A DNA stretch of 34,084 nucleotides, from positions 1 through 34,084 of the forward strand of contig PJAB01000212.1 in NCBI GenBank assembly GCA_002887195.1. Direction: 5' to 3'. The translations under genes were made by a program, and so were the position numbers. The DNA comes from Chrysochromulina parva. Its lineage: Eukaryota; Haptophyta; Prymnesiales; Chrysochromulinaceae. The notes beneath the pieces were generated by a model, which saw nothing but the letters and a program-made list of their open reading frames with translations, was not told the origin of the DNA and searched no databases. Positions 7,236 through 19,200 of this stretch are shown one piece after another; position 1 is the stretch's first letter, and each line of letters opens with the position of its first letter.

Positions 7236-10200
7236 TCACGGCGCGCAAAGCTCGTTGTAGACAAAACGGCATCGGCCGCAGAAGCGACCAACGCGTGTAT
7301 CACTGTTCGTCAGGCTGGGGAACACTGCAATCACGAGCACCTGGACGGGCTCGACGATGGCAAAGGTGACGCCGTACGCGATGACCCACGTGAGGGCCAT
7401 GTTGCGCATGGCCACCTCCTGGAACTTGAGCGCAAAGATGATGGAGAAGAAGTATGCGATGGCGATGATGAGTAAGTTGAACGCCCACGCAATCGCCTGC
7501 CGCATGTTGTACTCAAACTCGGATCGCCAGCGAAGCTCCTTCCGCTGCTCCTCAAGCATGCTTTGTAGCGAGCGGGTGATCATGGTGAGCTCGCGGACGC
7601 GACGCGCCTCGGCCTCCGCTGCACTCTGCCCCTCGTTGCGCTTGGCAAGCATGGCCCTGTTCGTCGAGAGTTGCGCGTCCCACTCGACCTCTTCGGCAAC
7701 CTCCTCTGCCACTGCCGCCTCCTCGAGCATCGAGTCGATGAGTTCCTTCATATTCGTGCCCTGCTTCTCAGACTTCGGGCGCAACAGGGGCGAGGGGGGC
7801 GAGGGGGGCGGCGAGGGCTCGGCAGCGGCGCCAGCAGGCGCACCAGCAGTAGCAAGCATGAGCTCCTCTTTGCGAGTACCAGTAGCTAGCATGAGCTTCT
7901 CTCTGCGCATCCGGCCTCGCACTTCGGCGCGCGTCACCTGCAAGCGGGCCGCGAGTTCCGAGTCCTCTTTGCGAGCGCTCTTGGCAAGCGCCCAGCCAAT
8001 GTGCCCACCACGCGCGCTCGCCTGCAGCCGCATTGCCGCTGCGCGCTGCTGCTCGAGGCGACGCGCGCGCCCGCGCACCGTCGCCTGCATCCACCGGGTC
8101 GCGCACTCGCGAGCCTTGCTCTCGGCGCGGCTCTTTCGGGTGGCGCGGCTGTTGATGCGCCGCTGCAGCTTCTTGAGAACCATCGCGCGTCCTGGGTCCT
8201 CGGAAGGCGGCGCGGGCAGCGCGGGCAGCGCGGGCGGCGCGGGCGGCGCGGGCGGCGCGGGCGGCGCGGGTGGCGCGGGCGGCGCGGGTGGCGCGGGCGG
8301 CGCATATGGCTGCGCTGCGGCCGCGACTACGGGCAGCTCGGGCGGTGGCTCAATGTACGGTGCGTTGCCCGTTGCCGGCAGAGCCACAGCAGGCTGTCCC
8401 GCAGCTGGTAGCGTGACTCCAGCATCGCGTGGAATCGCGGCGGGAAGATCCCTTGAAGTCAGCTTGCTCGCCGCCTCCTTGTTCAACTCCTTGCCCGGGC
8501 GTTGGAGCGAAGGAGAGGCGGCCACCGAGACGAGAGCATCTGCTTCGAGTGCATCGGCGAGGGCGTCGGGACTCGAGAGGTGCGGAGTACCGTCTGCTTC
8601 TCGAAGCTTTGCCGCATGCTGCTGCTGCTGTAAGCGGCTCTGCGACAACTTCTCGAGCCGCTGGAGCGCGGCCGCAGCGGCCATCGGGTTCAGAGCGTCT
8701 GCTTCGAGCGCATCGGCGAGGACGTCATAACTCTCGATCGCGCTGAAGGATGATGCTTTGGAAACGAGATCAATCGAGGAATGAGGTGGCGCCAACGAAC
8801 AGCCCGGCGGCATCCACTTCGGCGCGGAACGCCTGGTCACCAGCGGTGCAGCCGCCCCCGCCTGCCTGATGCTGGGCGAGCGTGTCGCAGGCATCTGCGC
8901 GGGCGAGGTGACACCACATGGCGTGCCCTGCGGGGCAGCAAGCTCCGGCGGCAGAAAGCGCAGGGTAATCACGCCATCGGACTCGAGCACCATGGACGCG
9001 ATCTTCTGCGGCGGCTTCCTGCGCACCTCGATGCCGTTCACCGAGAGCAGCCGTGAGCCCGTCTGTACGCCGATGACGTTGGCGCGGACCTGCACGCCCA
9101 GGTTTCGTGGGGGCACGCCCTCAAGGTCGAGCCCGAGGCGCATCCCAGCTTTAGTGACGAGCTGCACGAGTACTTCGCCGGACTCGAGCACGGTGCGTCC
9201 GCGGAAGGACGCCCGCTCCACCGGCGGCCTGCCCGTTGGGGGCGCCGGCGCCGGTGGCTCCACCGCTGGAGCCGGCGCCGCGTCCTTCTTAGCAGCCATG
9301 GGCACAGCGACACGCGTCGTGCGCTTGCAGAAGCAGAGGGCGAGCAGGTTGAAGCCCGGACACACGACAAAGCCGATGTAGAAGATGAGGCAACCCGTCT
9401 GCGTGAGCTCCGATTTGTCGATGAAACGCACGCCGTCCTCGGCCTCGGCGCGTTGCTCCTCCGCTTTGATCTGACGCTCCTTGGCTTCGAGCTGCTCACG
9501 CTCCAGCTGCTTGGCGAGCGCGATCGCAGCGACCTCCGCACGGTCGGCGTCAGTCATCTTGCCGCGCAGCCGGCGCTGCTCGCGACTCACGATGTGCCCG
9601 TACGCGTAGGCGCCCTGGCGCGCCCGCTGGACATACTGCTTGATGGCCATCTTCAACGAGATCCTCTTGCGGATGCGGCGCTGGTTTGCCCAGCGGAAGA
9701 CATGGGCGCAGGGCAAGGCAGCGAAGATGAGGATGATCGACGAGATCACACCCTGCGTGAACGCCGTAATCGGCGCGATCGTGAACGTGCTTGTGCTGAC
9801 GAAGGGCCCCTGCGCGGTAGGCTCCTCTGGCACCTGATACTGGAAGCAGCAGAGGAGGAGTTCGACGGCGAGCGCATTCCAAAACAACTGGACCATCTGG
9901 GCTGGCTGCAGCGCCTCGGGGTCATCGGGCGGCTTGATCAGATTGATCACCGTGTGCTCGCTGCGTGCGGTGATGACGAGACGCTCACAGAAGGCGCCAA
10001 AGCCGAACGAGCACTTGGCAAGCTGCTCCAAAGATCTCGACGGGTGGCGCCCGAGCTTCGCACGTCTCTCGGCACGTCTCTCGGCGTTGAGCTCACGCAT
10101 CGCCGTAATTGAAGCCCGGCGCCGTGCACGCGCGACCATCCGGGAGCGCGACCTCGAGGGACTCAGGGAGGCAGGTGGCGATGGCGGCGGGGAGCTCATC

Positions 10201-13200
10201 TTTGCATCGGCAAGGGCCGCATCGGTCGCCGATGCATCACTTGGGGGCGTCTGCACGACAGCGTGCATGAGCGCGTCGACACTAGCATTTCGGCCCTCAG
10301 GTGCAGCGTCCCCGCTGCCGTCCGCTCCTCTTCCACTGATCGGCTCGGCCATGGACTCGGGCCCAACGGCGGCGAGGGTGGCAGGCTTCGTGATCTCGGT
10401 CACGGTGATCTCGACGCCGGTGACACTGCTGAGCATTTCGGTCGCGCTGCTCGTGCTCCACGTCGCGCTGACCATCTTGGACTGCACCGAGTCCGCCGTC
10501 GCTGTGGGCGCGTGGATGGTCACGTCGACCAAGACGCTCCCCGATGTCACAGCCACCTCCACCGCCGATGGTTGGACGCCCGCCTCGGCGGCGATCGCAC
10601 GGCGGATCTCGAGTTGCACGAACGGGGTGAACGAGAACATGTCGCCGGCGAGCTTGAGGGTGAATGCGATGACGCTCATCGCTGGCGTAGGCGGGGACGA
10701 GAGTTCGACCTCTTTGCGTGGCGTGCTCGGCTGCTGTGCATCATCACGACCCATCACCTCGGGCTGCGGCGGTTGAAGGACAGGAGCCACTTTGGGCGAG
10801 CGCCCATTGAGCTTAGAGATCCTTCTTATGACCTGCCACCGCCCTGTCCGCCCGAGCTCGCCACCAGAAGCATGTCTTTCGAGCTTTACGATTTTCATGC
10901 GGATCTCAGCAAGCTTCATGAGGACGCGCTCCTCCTCGAACATGATGTTCATCCGCATGCGCCGGAGGCGCGCGCGCCGGCCTCGATAGACGCCAAACAC
11001 CCCAACAGTAACCAGGTTCGCCACGAGCAGGGAGATGACAATGGTCATGATTGTCGGGTTTTGGTCGAAGTCGAAGTTTGCCAGCGATGCGGCCGCCTCG
11101 TCTATCGTAAACGTGTTGAACGAAATGGCGTTGCGCAGCTCTTCGAGCAGCTCGTCGGTGCTCGTTGGCACGCTGAGCACGCCGCCAAAGGTCGTCAGGT
11201 GGAATGTGAGGCATGTGAGGCTCGTGCGATCGGCGCTGAGCACGCTCGTGACCCCTTCGCTCGACCACACGCGCCGTTCCACATCCCAGAAGCGGCAGCG
11301 CATGCGGATGGTGCAGTTCGCATCGATGTACTCGGGGGGGCAGATGCAAAGGCCGTTGTGGCACGTACCCCTACCGCTGCAGAAGTTGCTCTCGCTGCAA
11401 TCGCCCATGCCGTACACGCGCCGGCAGGTGGCACCCAGTGGCAGGAAAGGCGGAGACGGCGGCAAGGGCGGCGCGAGAGGCGGCGGCGTGCGAGGCAGCG
11501 GCGGCGAGAACGGCCGTGGTGAGGGCGGAGGCGGCAACGGCGGCCAGCGAGGCGGCGGTGGCATCACGGGTGGCGAGCTCATGCACGGTGCACACACCGG
11601 ATATGTCAGTGAGACGGCGGTAGCCGCCTGGTGCGCGGTGCCTCCGTTCAAGATCCTGTGAAGGCGGTACAGATACTGGCATGTATTGCCCGCGGTGTTG
11701 ACCACCAGATTTTGCACGCCCGGGCAGTCTGGAGGCGATGGAGGTGGCGAGAAGGGACTCGGAGGCGGCGGCGGGGGGCTAGGCGGAGCCATGGGTGGCG
11801 GCGGGGATGACGGCACCGGCGGCCGCAAGGGCGGCCGCGGTGGGGGCTTTGGGGGTGGGCGGCGCGGGGGTGAGGGTGGAGAGGGTGGCGGCGGCGAGGG
11901 ACGTGGGGGGGAGGGAGGGGGCGGCGATGGCGGTGGAGAGGGTGGAGGCGGTGAGGGTGGCGGCGGTTTTGGTGGTGGACGGGGAGGCGGGGATGGTGGT
12001 CGAGGCGAGGGTGGTGGTCGAGGCGGAGGCGAAGGTGGTGGCCTCGGTGAGGGTGGCGGCGAAGGGGGTGGAGGAGAAGGTGGGGGCGATGGCGGCCGAG
12101 TCGGCGGATGCGGCGGTTGCGCTGGCGGTTTCGGCGGCGAAGGGGGTGGAGGAGATGGCGGAGGCGACGGTGGACGGCGGGGTATCGGGGGGCTCGGAGG
12201 AGGCGACGGCGGTGGTGGCGACGGCGGAGGAGAGGGTGGTGGCCGCGGGGGTGGGGGCGGGCGTGGTGGTTGAGGCGGTGGTGAGGGTGGTGGTGGAGAA
12301 GGTGGGGGCGACGGCGGTGGTGAAGGTGTTGGAGGACGAAATGGTGGTGAGGGTGGCGAGGGTGGCGGCGGAGAGGGTGGAGGCGGTTTAGGCGGTGGTG
12401 AGGGTGGTGGGTCCTCATAGGGAGGCGGTGCAAAGGGCTGTGGTGAGGGTGGTGGCGGCGAGGGCGGTGGCGAGGGTGGTGGCGGAGAGGGTGGCGGAGG
12501 GCTTGGCGGCGGGCCAGGAGGCAAGGGTGGTGGCGACGGCGGCGGCGGAGGAGGAGGAGGAGAGGGTGGTGGAGATGGTGGGGGCGAGGGTTGTGGTGGA
12601 GATGGTGGGGGTGAAGGAGGCGGCGGAGAGGGCGGAGGCGACGGCCTAGGTGAGGGGGGCGGTGGTGCAGGTGGAGGCAGAGGTACAAAGGAGGGAGGTG
12701 GCGGTGGCAACGGCGGTGGTGACGGCGGTGGTGAGGGAGGGGGCGGAGAAGGCGGTGGCGAAGGAGGAGGAGGCGATGGCGGTGGCGAGGGTGGTGGAGG
12801 AAGCGGCGGTGGCGGGGAAGGGGATGGTGGAGACGGCGGGGGCGAAGGAGGTGGTGGAGACGGTGGGGGTGGACACGGTGGGGGTGACGGCGGCGGCGAG
12901 GGTGGCGGCGGTGAAGGGGGTGGCAAGGGAGGTGGCGAGGGCGGTGGCGGTGAAGGAGGTGGCTTAGGTGGCGAAGATGGGGGTGGTGGTGGCGGTAAAG
13001 GAGCACGCGATGGAGGCCATGGTGGCGGAGGAGTGTGCGGCGGCGGCAAGGGTGGCGGCGGCGAACAAATCCAAACCGGCTCAAGAAGAGAGCGCGTGCC
13101 TGCTGTCGGATCAATGGAGAGAGCCACTACCAGAGGCTCGGTGAGGTTGGTGATGCGCAGTTCCTCGCCGGTCTCGCCATTGCGAAGCCGAATGTCAGCC

Positions 13201-16200
13201 GTGGCCGTGCCGGTGGTTTCGCCCGACTCACGGTTGAACACATCTGCTTGGAATAGGACCACAGACGTTTCCAGGCTGCTGCTGCCGCCATCTTCAATCT
13301 CAGCATCCGTACGGCGCCCCCCCACGCTGCTACTCGCTGCCATGCCTTCCCGCTCGCAGCCGTATCCGGGAGGCATAGTAAGGCCCCCTGTGACGCCACT
13401 GCTCAGCGCCGGCGCCTGTGACGATTTGGAAGCGTTCACAGCGCATGGGTCGCTCTTTCCTACCGTCATAGACAGCGCTGGCGCCCCCACCTGCACGTCC
13501 GCCTCGCCGGCGAGCAGACCCTTTCCAATGATGCTCCCAAGCTGGCTCGAGATGTCGACCAGGACCGACGCGCGCTCGACATCAGCGCGCCTCGCCACCT
13601 CTTCGTCCGTTGCGTTGAATGCACCCGTGGCTGCTGTCGTATTGCTGCTTGCATTGGCGAGGGACGCATTCGAAGCCTCCACGCTCGTTGACTGCAGCCG
13701 CCGTCCGAGGCTCTCGACCGCTTCCGCGTCCTGCAACCGTCGATAGGAGTGCTCCTGCAGCCGCCGACGCCGACCCTCTGCGCCCGAGCTCTGTGCGAGC
13801 ACGTTGCCGATGCCCGCGGCGATCGTCTGCGCTGCTCCGGGGCCCAAACCCACCTGACCGGTCCCGGCAACTAGATCGGTAAAGATCCCGGCCGCTTTCG
13901 AAAGGGTGTCGCCTCTGCATGGCCCTTCGACCACGCTGCCCGCGGCCGATGCCGTCTGCTCGATCTGGCTTGCGTCGGCAGCAGCTGAAGCGCCTGAGAC
14001 CCGTTGTATGACATCCATGATGCTCCCGCGAAGAGCGAGCTGCTCCTGCGCGGCCACTTCAGGTGCAGCTCCCGTCTCCTGCTGCAGCGTCCTGCCCGTC
14101 GTCCCGTTCATGGTGCCAGCGGTGGAGGTAGCCGTCGCAGCCCGAGACGCCCGAGCGAGAACGCTGTTGAGCGCGCCGGCCAACGACGCGGCCAGGCCAA
14201 CGCTGGCGGTGATGTCGCCGGAGCCCCTCGCTGCGTCCATTCGCACGATGAGATTGGCCGACACGGCAGCATCAAGCACCACGGCATTCACGGTAAGCGA
14301 CTTCCCCACAGTCGTCGAAGCACCAAAGACGTCCATCACGCGGCACAAGACTGTCCAGTTGCCCTCTTGGCCAGGCAGCCAGCGCGAGGTCGCCGCCATA
14401 CTCGTCTGACCCAGCGATACCCCGCGCGTGCTGTTCGCCGCCTGCGGCCGGTATTCAAACGCATACTTTAGGGGCAGGTCCTCCGGGTCGTCTACCCACT
14501 GCCTTGCCTGCACCTCGACCGAGGTTCTCAACGCGATTGCGGGGGTGTCGTGTATGAGTTGCAAGCCGCCGCCCCATGGCGCTCTGTTCATCAGCACTTG
14601 CATGCTTGTCCTACTTGTAGCGGTGCCCTGGTAGGTAACGGTCAACGAGAAGGTGTACCTGGCTCCGGGGATGAGCACGTCCGGGTTCACAACCAGTCGC
14701 GGCCCGAGGAGGCCAGTGGTCGTTCCCATGCCCCCTTCGAGGCTGGCGGATGCGGGCGTCATCAACCACTCGTAGGCGAGGCACATAGTACCTCGCGGGC
14801 ACACGACACCGCGTGGCACGGAAGCGACACTGATCAGCCTGAGCTTGTCGGATGGATTCTGCTTGGTCGCCGCGAGGGGCTGCATCAAAACTAGGGGCAG
14901 TGAGCCCGACTTGATCTCAATGAGAGCGATGGCGATGGCCGTCTCACCGTCGGTCTTGACAACAGTCACGCGGAACGCGTAACGTCCCGATGCCAAGGTG
15001 GAGTTGGAGATTGACCACGCACACGACGACGGAGACGGAAGCGCGATTCGCGCTGTGGTGCTCGCGATGGCACCACCTGCGCCATCGGCGATGAGCCCGA
15101 AGCAGCCCACATCGCCGTCCGGGAAGTTGAGCTCATCTCTCGCCGTCATGTTAGCGCTCAACGGCATGCAGGCGAACCGATACGAGAGGATGGCACTCAC
15201 ATCATCCGGATCGGAGGAAGCACACGCGTCGATCACGAAGGGATCGTCGTCGCCCACGGACCGATCGCCCCCGGCAATAAGCGCCTGCAGCGGCTCGTTG
15301 CGCAGCATGACGTCGACTGAGTAGGCGCCACACGTGGCGTTCGATCCGCGCATGCATCCGCTCAACTGCAGCCTGTACCGAATGCCCTGCGTGAACGTGT
15401 GGGCCAGGAGGAAGAGGTCGCGCTGCATGCGTGAGACTGGGTCCAGAGCGAGCGGCGCTGCATTCAACTCGAGGGGCACCATGCTTGTCGCGCTGTAGCT
15501 TGCAATATGAGCCCAGGTGAAGTCAATGGCGGCGGAAGAGCTATCCGACGAGGCGAAGCACTCGGCGATCGACGCTTTGCCCTGGAGCGCCGTGCGCGTT
15601 GCCGAGACGGGTAGCTGGAGCAGTGGTGGCGCTTGGATCGTCAGCAGCGGCACGGGCAGCGCGGCGCGCGTGACGATGATAGTGTAGGGCGTGCTAGACG
15701 AGCCCAGGAAGCTCCTGACGATCAGAATGATCTCAAACTGGTTGCCACCGTCGAGCTCCGCTCCCGTGAGTTCCACAGTTTGCTGCTGCTGCTGGTCGGC
15801 GCTATTGAGAGTGCTCAGGCGCGACGAGATCGCGTAGTAATTGTCGCACGTACGCGGCGAGGCGCTCCACTGAAAGAGAAGCGGGCGCACGCCGCCGCCT
15901 GAGCTTCTCGTGGCATCTAGCGTGAGCGAGGTGCCTGGACAGGACGAGATCTCATTTGGAGCTTGCACGAGCGCAGTGGGCGTGACGCATGCATCTCGAG
16001 CCGTGGTGTCGCGCCGATCGCACGGAAAGAAGGCATCGACGTCCAAGGCCTGGGCGGGGGTGCACTTGCTGTCGGGCTCGTTGCAGCTGCCCGTGTAGGA
16101 GCGCGGCCACAGCACATTGGCTCGCACGCCCACGCGCATGCCCGCGCTCGCATTCGTATAGAGCGTGAGCTGCGCGAACATCGTCGAGTCGTCGACCCAA

Positions 16201-19200
16201 TCGCAGAGCGCGTCGGCCAATGCCGAGCCGCGCAGCTGCATCGACGTGGCGTCGTCAAGTACCATAGAGCACGGCCCTAGGCCGTTCATGAGCCCGCGGT
16301 TTGTCGGCTGTGAGTCGAAGCGCACATTGAGCTTCGTGCCCGCCTGGTCGAAGAACACTTCAAGCAGTGCTGGCGGGTGCAAGCCAACGAAGGTGAACTG
16401 CGGCACGTCGGCGTTGGTGGCCTGGGCGCTGCCTCCAAACTCCGTGAGGCGCGTGACAAAGGTGGCGCCATTGAGGGCGAGCGAGACGGGCCGCGCACCA
16501 TTTGGGCCCCACGTGGTGTTGCACACAACAGAGGTGTCAGAGTGCGCCAAGGGGGGCTGCCTCTGCACCTCCGAGCCAAAGCGGCAGCGCATGAAGGACG
16601 CGCGGATCGGGTACTCGGGGGCAAGCGATGAGAAGCCCATTCCACTGATGGTGATGGTGGTGCCGCCCTGTGCACCCCCCCGAGTGGGCATGATGGTCGC
16701 AAGGTAGGGCGGGATGTAGTAGTTGAACTGGATCCAGTCTGTGCTGAACGTGCTCGGAGAGCCCGCGTTGAGAGAGACGGCGACGTTGACACGCCCGGGA
16801 TTCTGCCGCGCTGGAATCTCACAGAGAATCCTGCCGCTGTCAAGTCGCACGGCCGGCACGAGCGTAGCGCCACCGACACGGCACGTCAGCTGCCCCTCGC
16901 CATACACTGCGAAGCCACTGCCCACGACCGTTACACTCGTGCTCGTACCAGTGACGCCCCCCGGCGGCACCAAGGCCATCACCCGCACGGCCGTGAGGTC
17001 GTACTCTGTGAACTCGGGGTCACTGCCGTAGAGGGTTGGCTCCGGGTCGAGCCCGTTTTGCAGCACTTGCACCGTCCACGTGCCCGCGGTACCAGACGCA
17101 GGTGTGGGGCAGCGCACCAGCGTGGAACTCACCGTCGTGAGAGATGTGAACACAATCGAGGATGGCAGCGGAGGCGTCAGCAGCGGAGGCGTCAGCAGCA
17201 CAGGCGGCACCGCACCCTGCCGCGCGAATCGGCACACGCTACCCACAAGTGCCGGATAAACAAAGCCAGCGCCGACGACCTGGAGCGTGACGGAGCTGAT
17301 GGCGGGGGCCCCGCTCACGGCCAGGCTGTTGACTTGCGAGTTGTACGTCTTGAACATCACAGAGGAGGAGTTAGAGGAGGAGTTAGAGGAGGCTGAGGAG
17401 AAGCATTGACCATTGGGTGAGAAGGTCACGGCATAGTCGCCCACCGCTGCGCGCTCCGAGTCGGGGAAGCGGGGCTTGCGGCAGACGGCATGCGTGTCGT
17501 TGATCAAAAAGCCGCCAGTGCCCACCCACCCACCAACTCGGCATCGAACCGCCCCCCAGTCGGCGCCCGTGAAGGTGCCCGTGATGGCTAGGTCAGACTC
17601 GCGATTGTACGCACCACCGTTAGGCCATAGAGTCTGAATTCTATAGTTGGAGGGGTCAAAGACGCCAAAGCTAGGGAAGGACAGTGGGTGGCCAGCAGTG
17701 AAGGCGCCCATGCTGATCTTGAGCGGTAGAGTGCCGACGGCCGTCGGAGCGGGGCTTGTACAGGTGATCGTGGTGTCGTTGATGATGGTGGCCGCAGAGG
17801 AAGGCGCTCCCGTGAAGGCGCACGTGAGAGCACTAGCCGGCGTCAATGCCCACGACACCCCGCCATCGGCGCTCGAATTCAGCTGCATGCCGTCGAAGCC
17901 GGCGCCAGTGATGGTGAGGTTGCTCACGCAGCCGATGCCCGTCCCCCAGGGCATCACGCTATCGTAGCGCACGACAGCCACGCGGATCCGCCTGAACAAG
18001 AGGAAGGGCGTCGGCGTTGCGACCCCCGCCGAGGACTGGGCGTAGTTGAACTTGTAGCAAAGCAGGTGTGTACCGACAGGGGCGTTGATGAAGCTGAAGA
18101 GCGCCGCCACGCCGTCGCCCACCGTTTGCATCTCGTTCGTGCGGGTCACGTCAAAGCGGGAGTCGCAGCTCGTGGCGTCCTGGCGCACCCACTTGGCCTT
18201 ATCGCCCCATTGCACATTGGTCCCGATTAGGGTGATGAGGGCCGAGTTGCCGGTGACCACCACGGACAGCGGTGGGGATATGATGGAGCTCGGAGGTGGC
18301 GCAGGCGGCGGATAGGGCGGAGTAGGGGGCGAGGGGGATGGCGAAGGCCGTGGCGACGGCGGGGGTCGGATGACCGGTGGCGGTGACGGCGGAGGGTCCC
18401 GGTCCCAAGGCGGAAAGGGCGGCGGCCTGGCAGGAGGTGGGCGACCTGGGGGTGGAATCCGGGGTGGCGGTCTCGACGGTGGTGGAGGCGAGGGCGGCGG
18501 CACCGATGGTGGATCGGCTGGCGGCGGCGTTGGAGGCGGCGACGGCGGTGGCGGCGATGGGGCACGGATCAGGACGGCCACCTGCACTGCTGCACTCACA
18601 AGCTGCACAGAGATCTGAAGCGTGGAGGCAAGAGACGCGGTGAAGCTCGGGCTGTTGATGGTCGCAATCAACTGGCTGACAGTCACCCCGGCAGTGGCGT
18701 TGGGTATCACCTCGAACGCGGCTACGCCCGTTACATTGTCAAAGGACCGCAGGACCAGCTGGCTTGGGGAGATGGAAGGCAGGGCGCCGAGGATAGCCAT
18801 ACGCACACTAGACGGATTCAGGGCAATGCCCTGCTGCAACCGCCTCCTTGAGCCCGTTACCAACCGAACGGAAGCGCGGACGCGCCGCTCAGTGGTCGCG
18901 CCTGGCCCGTTAGGCGGCGGCATGGCCGGCGGCGGGTCCGGTGGCGGCGATGGGGTGGGGGGGGACGGGTTGGGCGACGGGGGCGGTGGCCGAAACGGTA
19001 GCGTCGCAGGGGTGGGCGGAGGTGAAGGTGGTGGCGGTGAGGGCGGAGGCGATGGCGGTGGAGGGGAGGGCGGTGGAGGAGAGGGGGGTGGGTCTGTTGA
19101 CGGCGATGGGGATGACTCGGCTGACGGTGAGGGCGACGAGCAGTGAGCGTAAGGGGTGCACTGCTGACAAAATGGCGGCGCGTTGTCGCAGGCCGCGTCC

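Noticed and set aside
7357..8730. 457-codon plus-strand ORF (Ala/Ser/Arg-rich, with GGAGGAGGA run)
   Set aside because: It mirrors the IQ/APP-repeat coding region on the minus strand. Composition is that of an antisense shadow.
10263..11522. 419-codon plus-strand ORF opposite the giant receptor
   Set aside because: It is antisense to the GPS/TM1 region and has no domain or leader. It is explained by GC-rich codon bias on the opposite strand.
11648..13114. 488-codon His/Arg/Leu-rich minus frame and Gly/Glu-rich plus frames over the stalk
   Set aside because: These are out-of-frame readings of the SPPP-coding repeat with no start context or domain. The SPPP frame is continuous with recognised domains on both sides.
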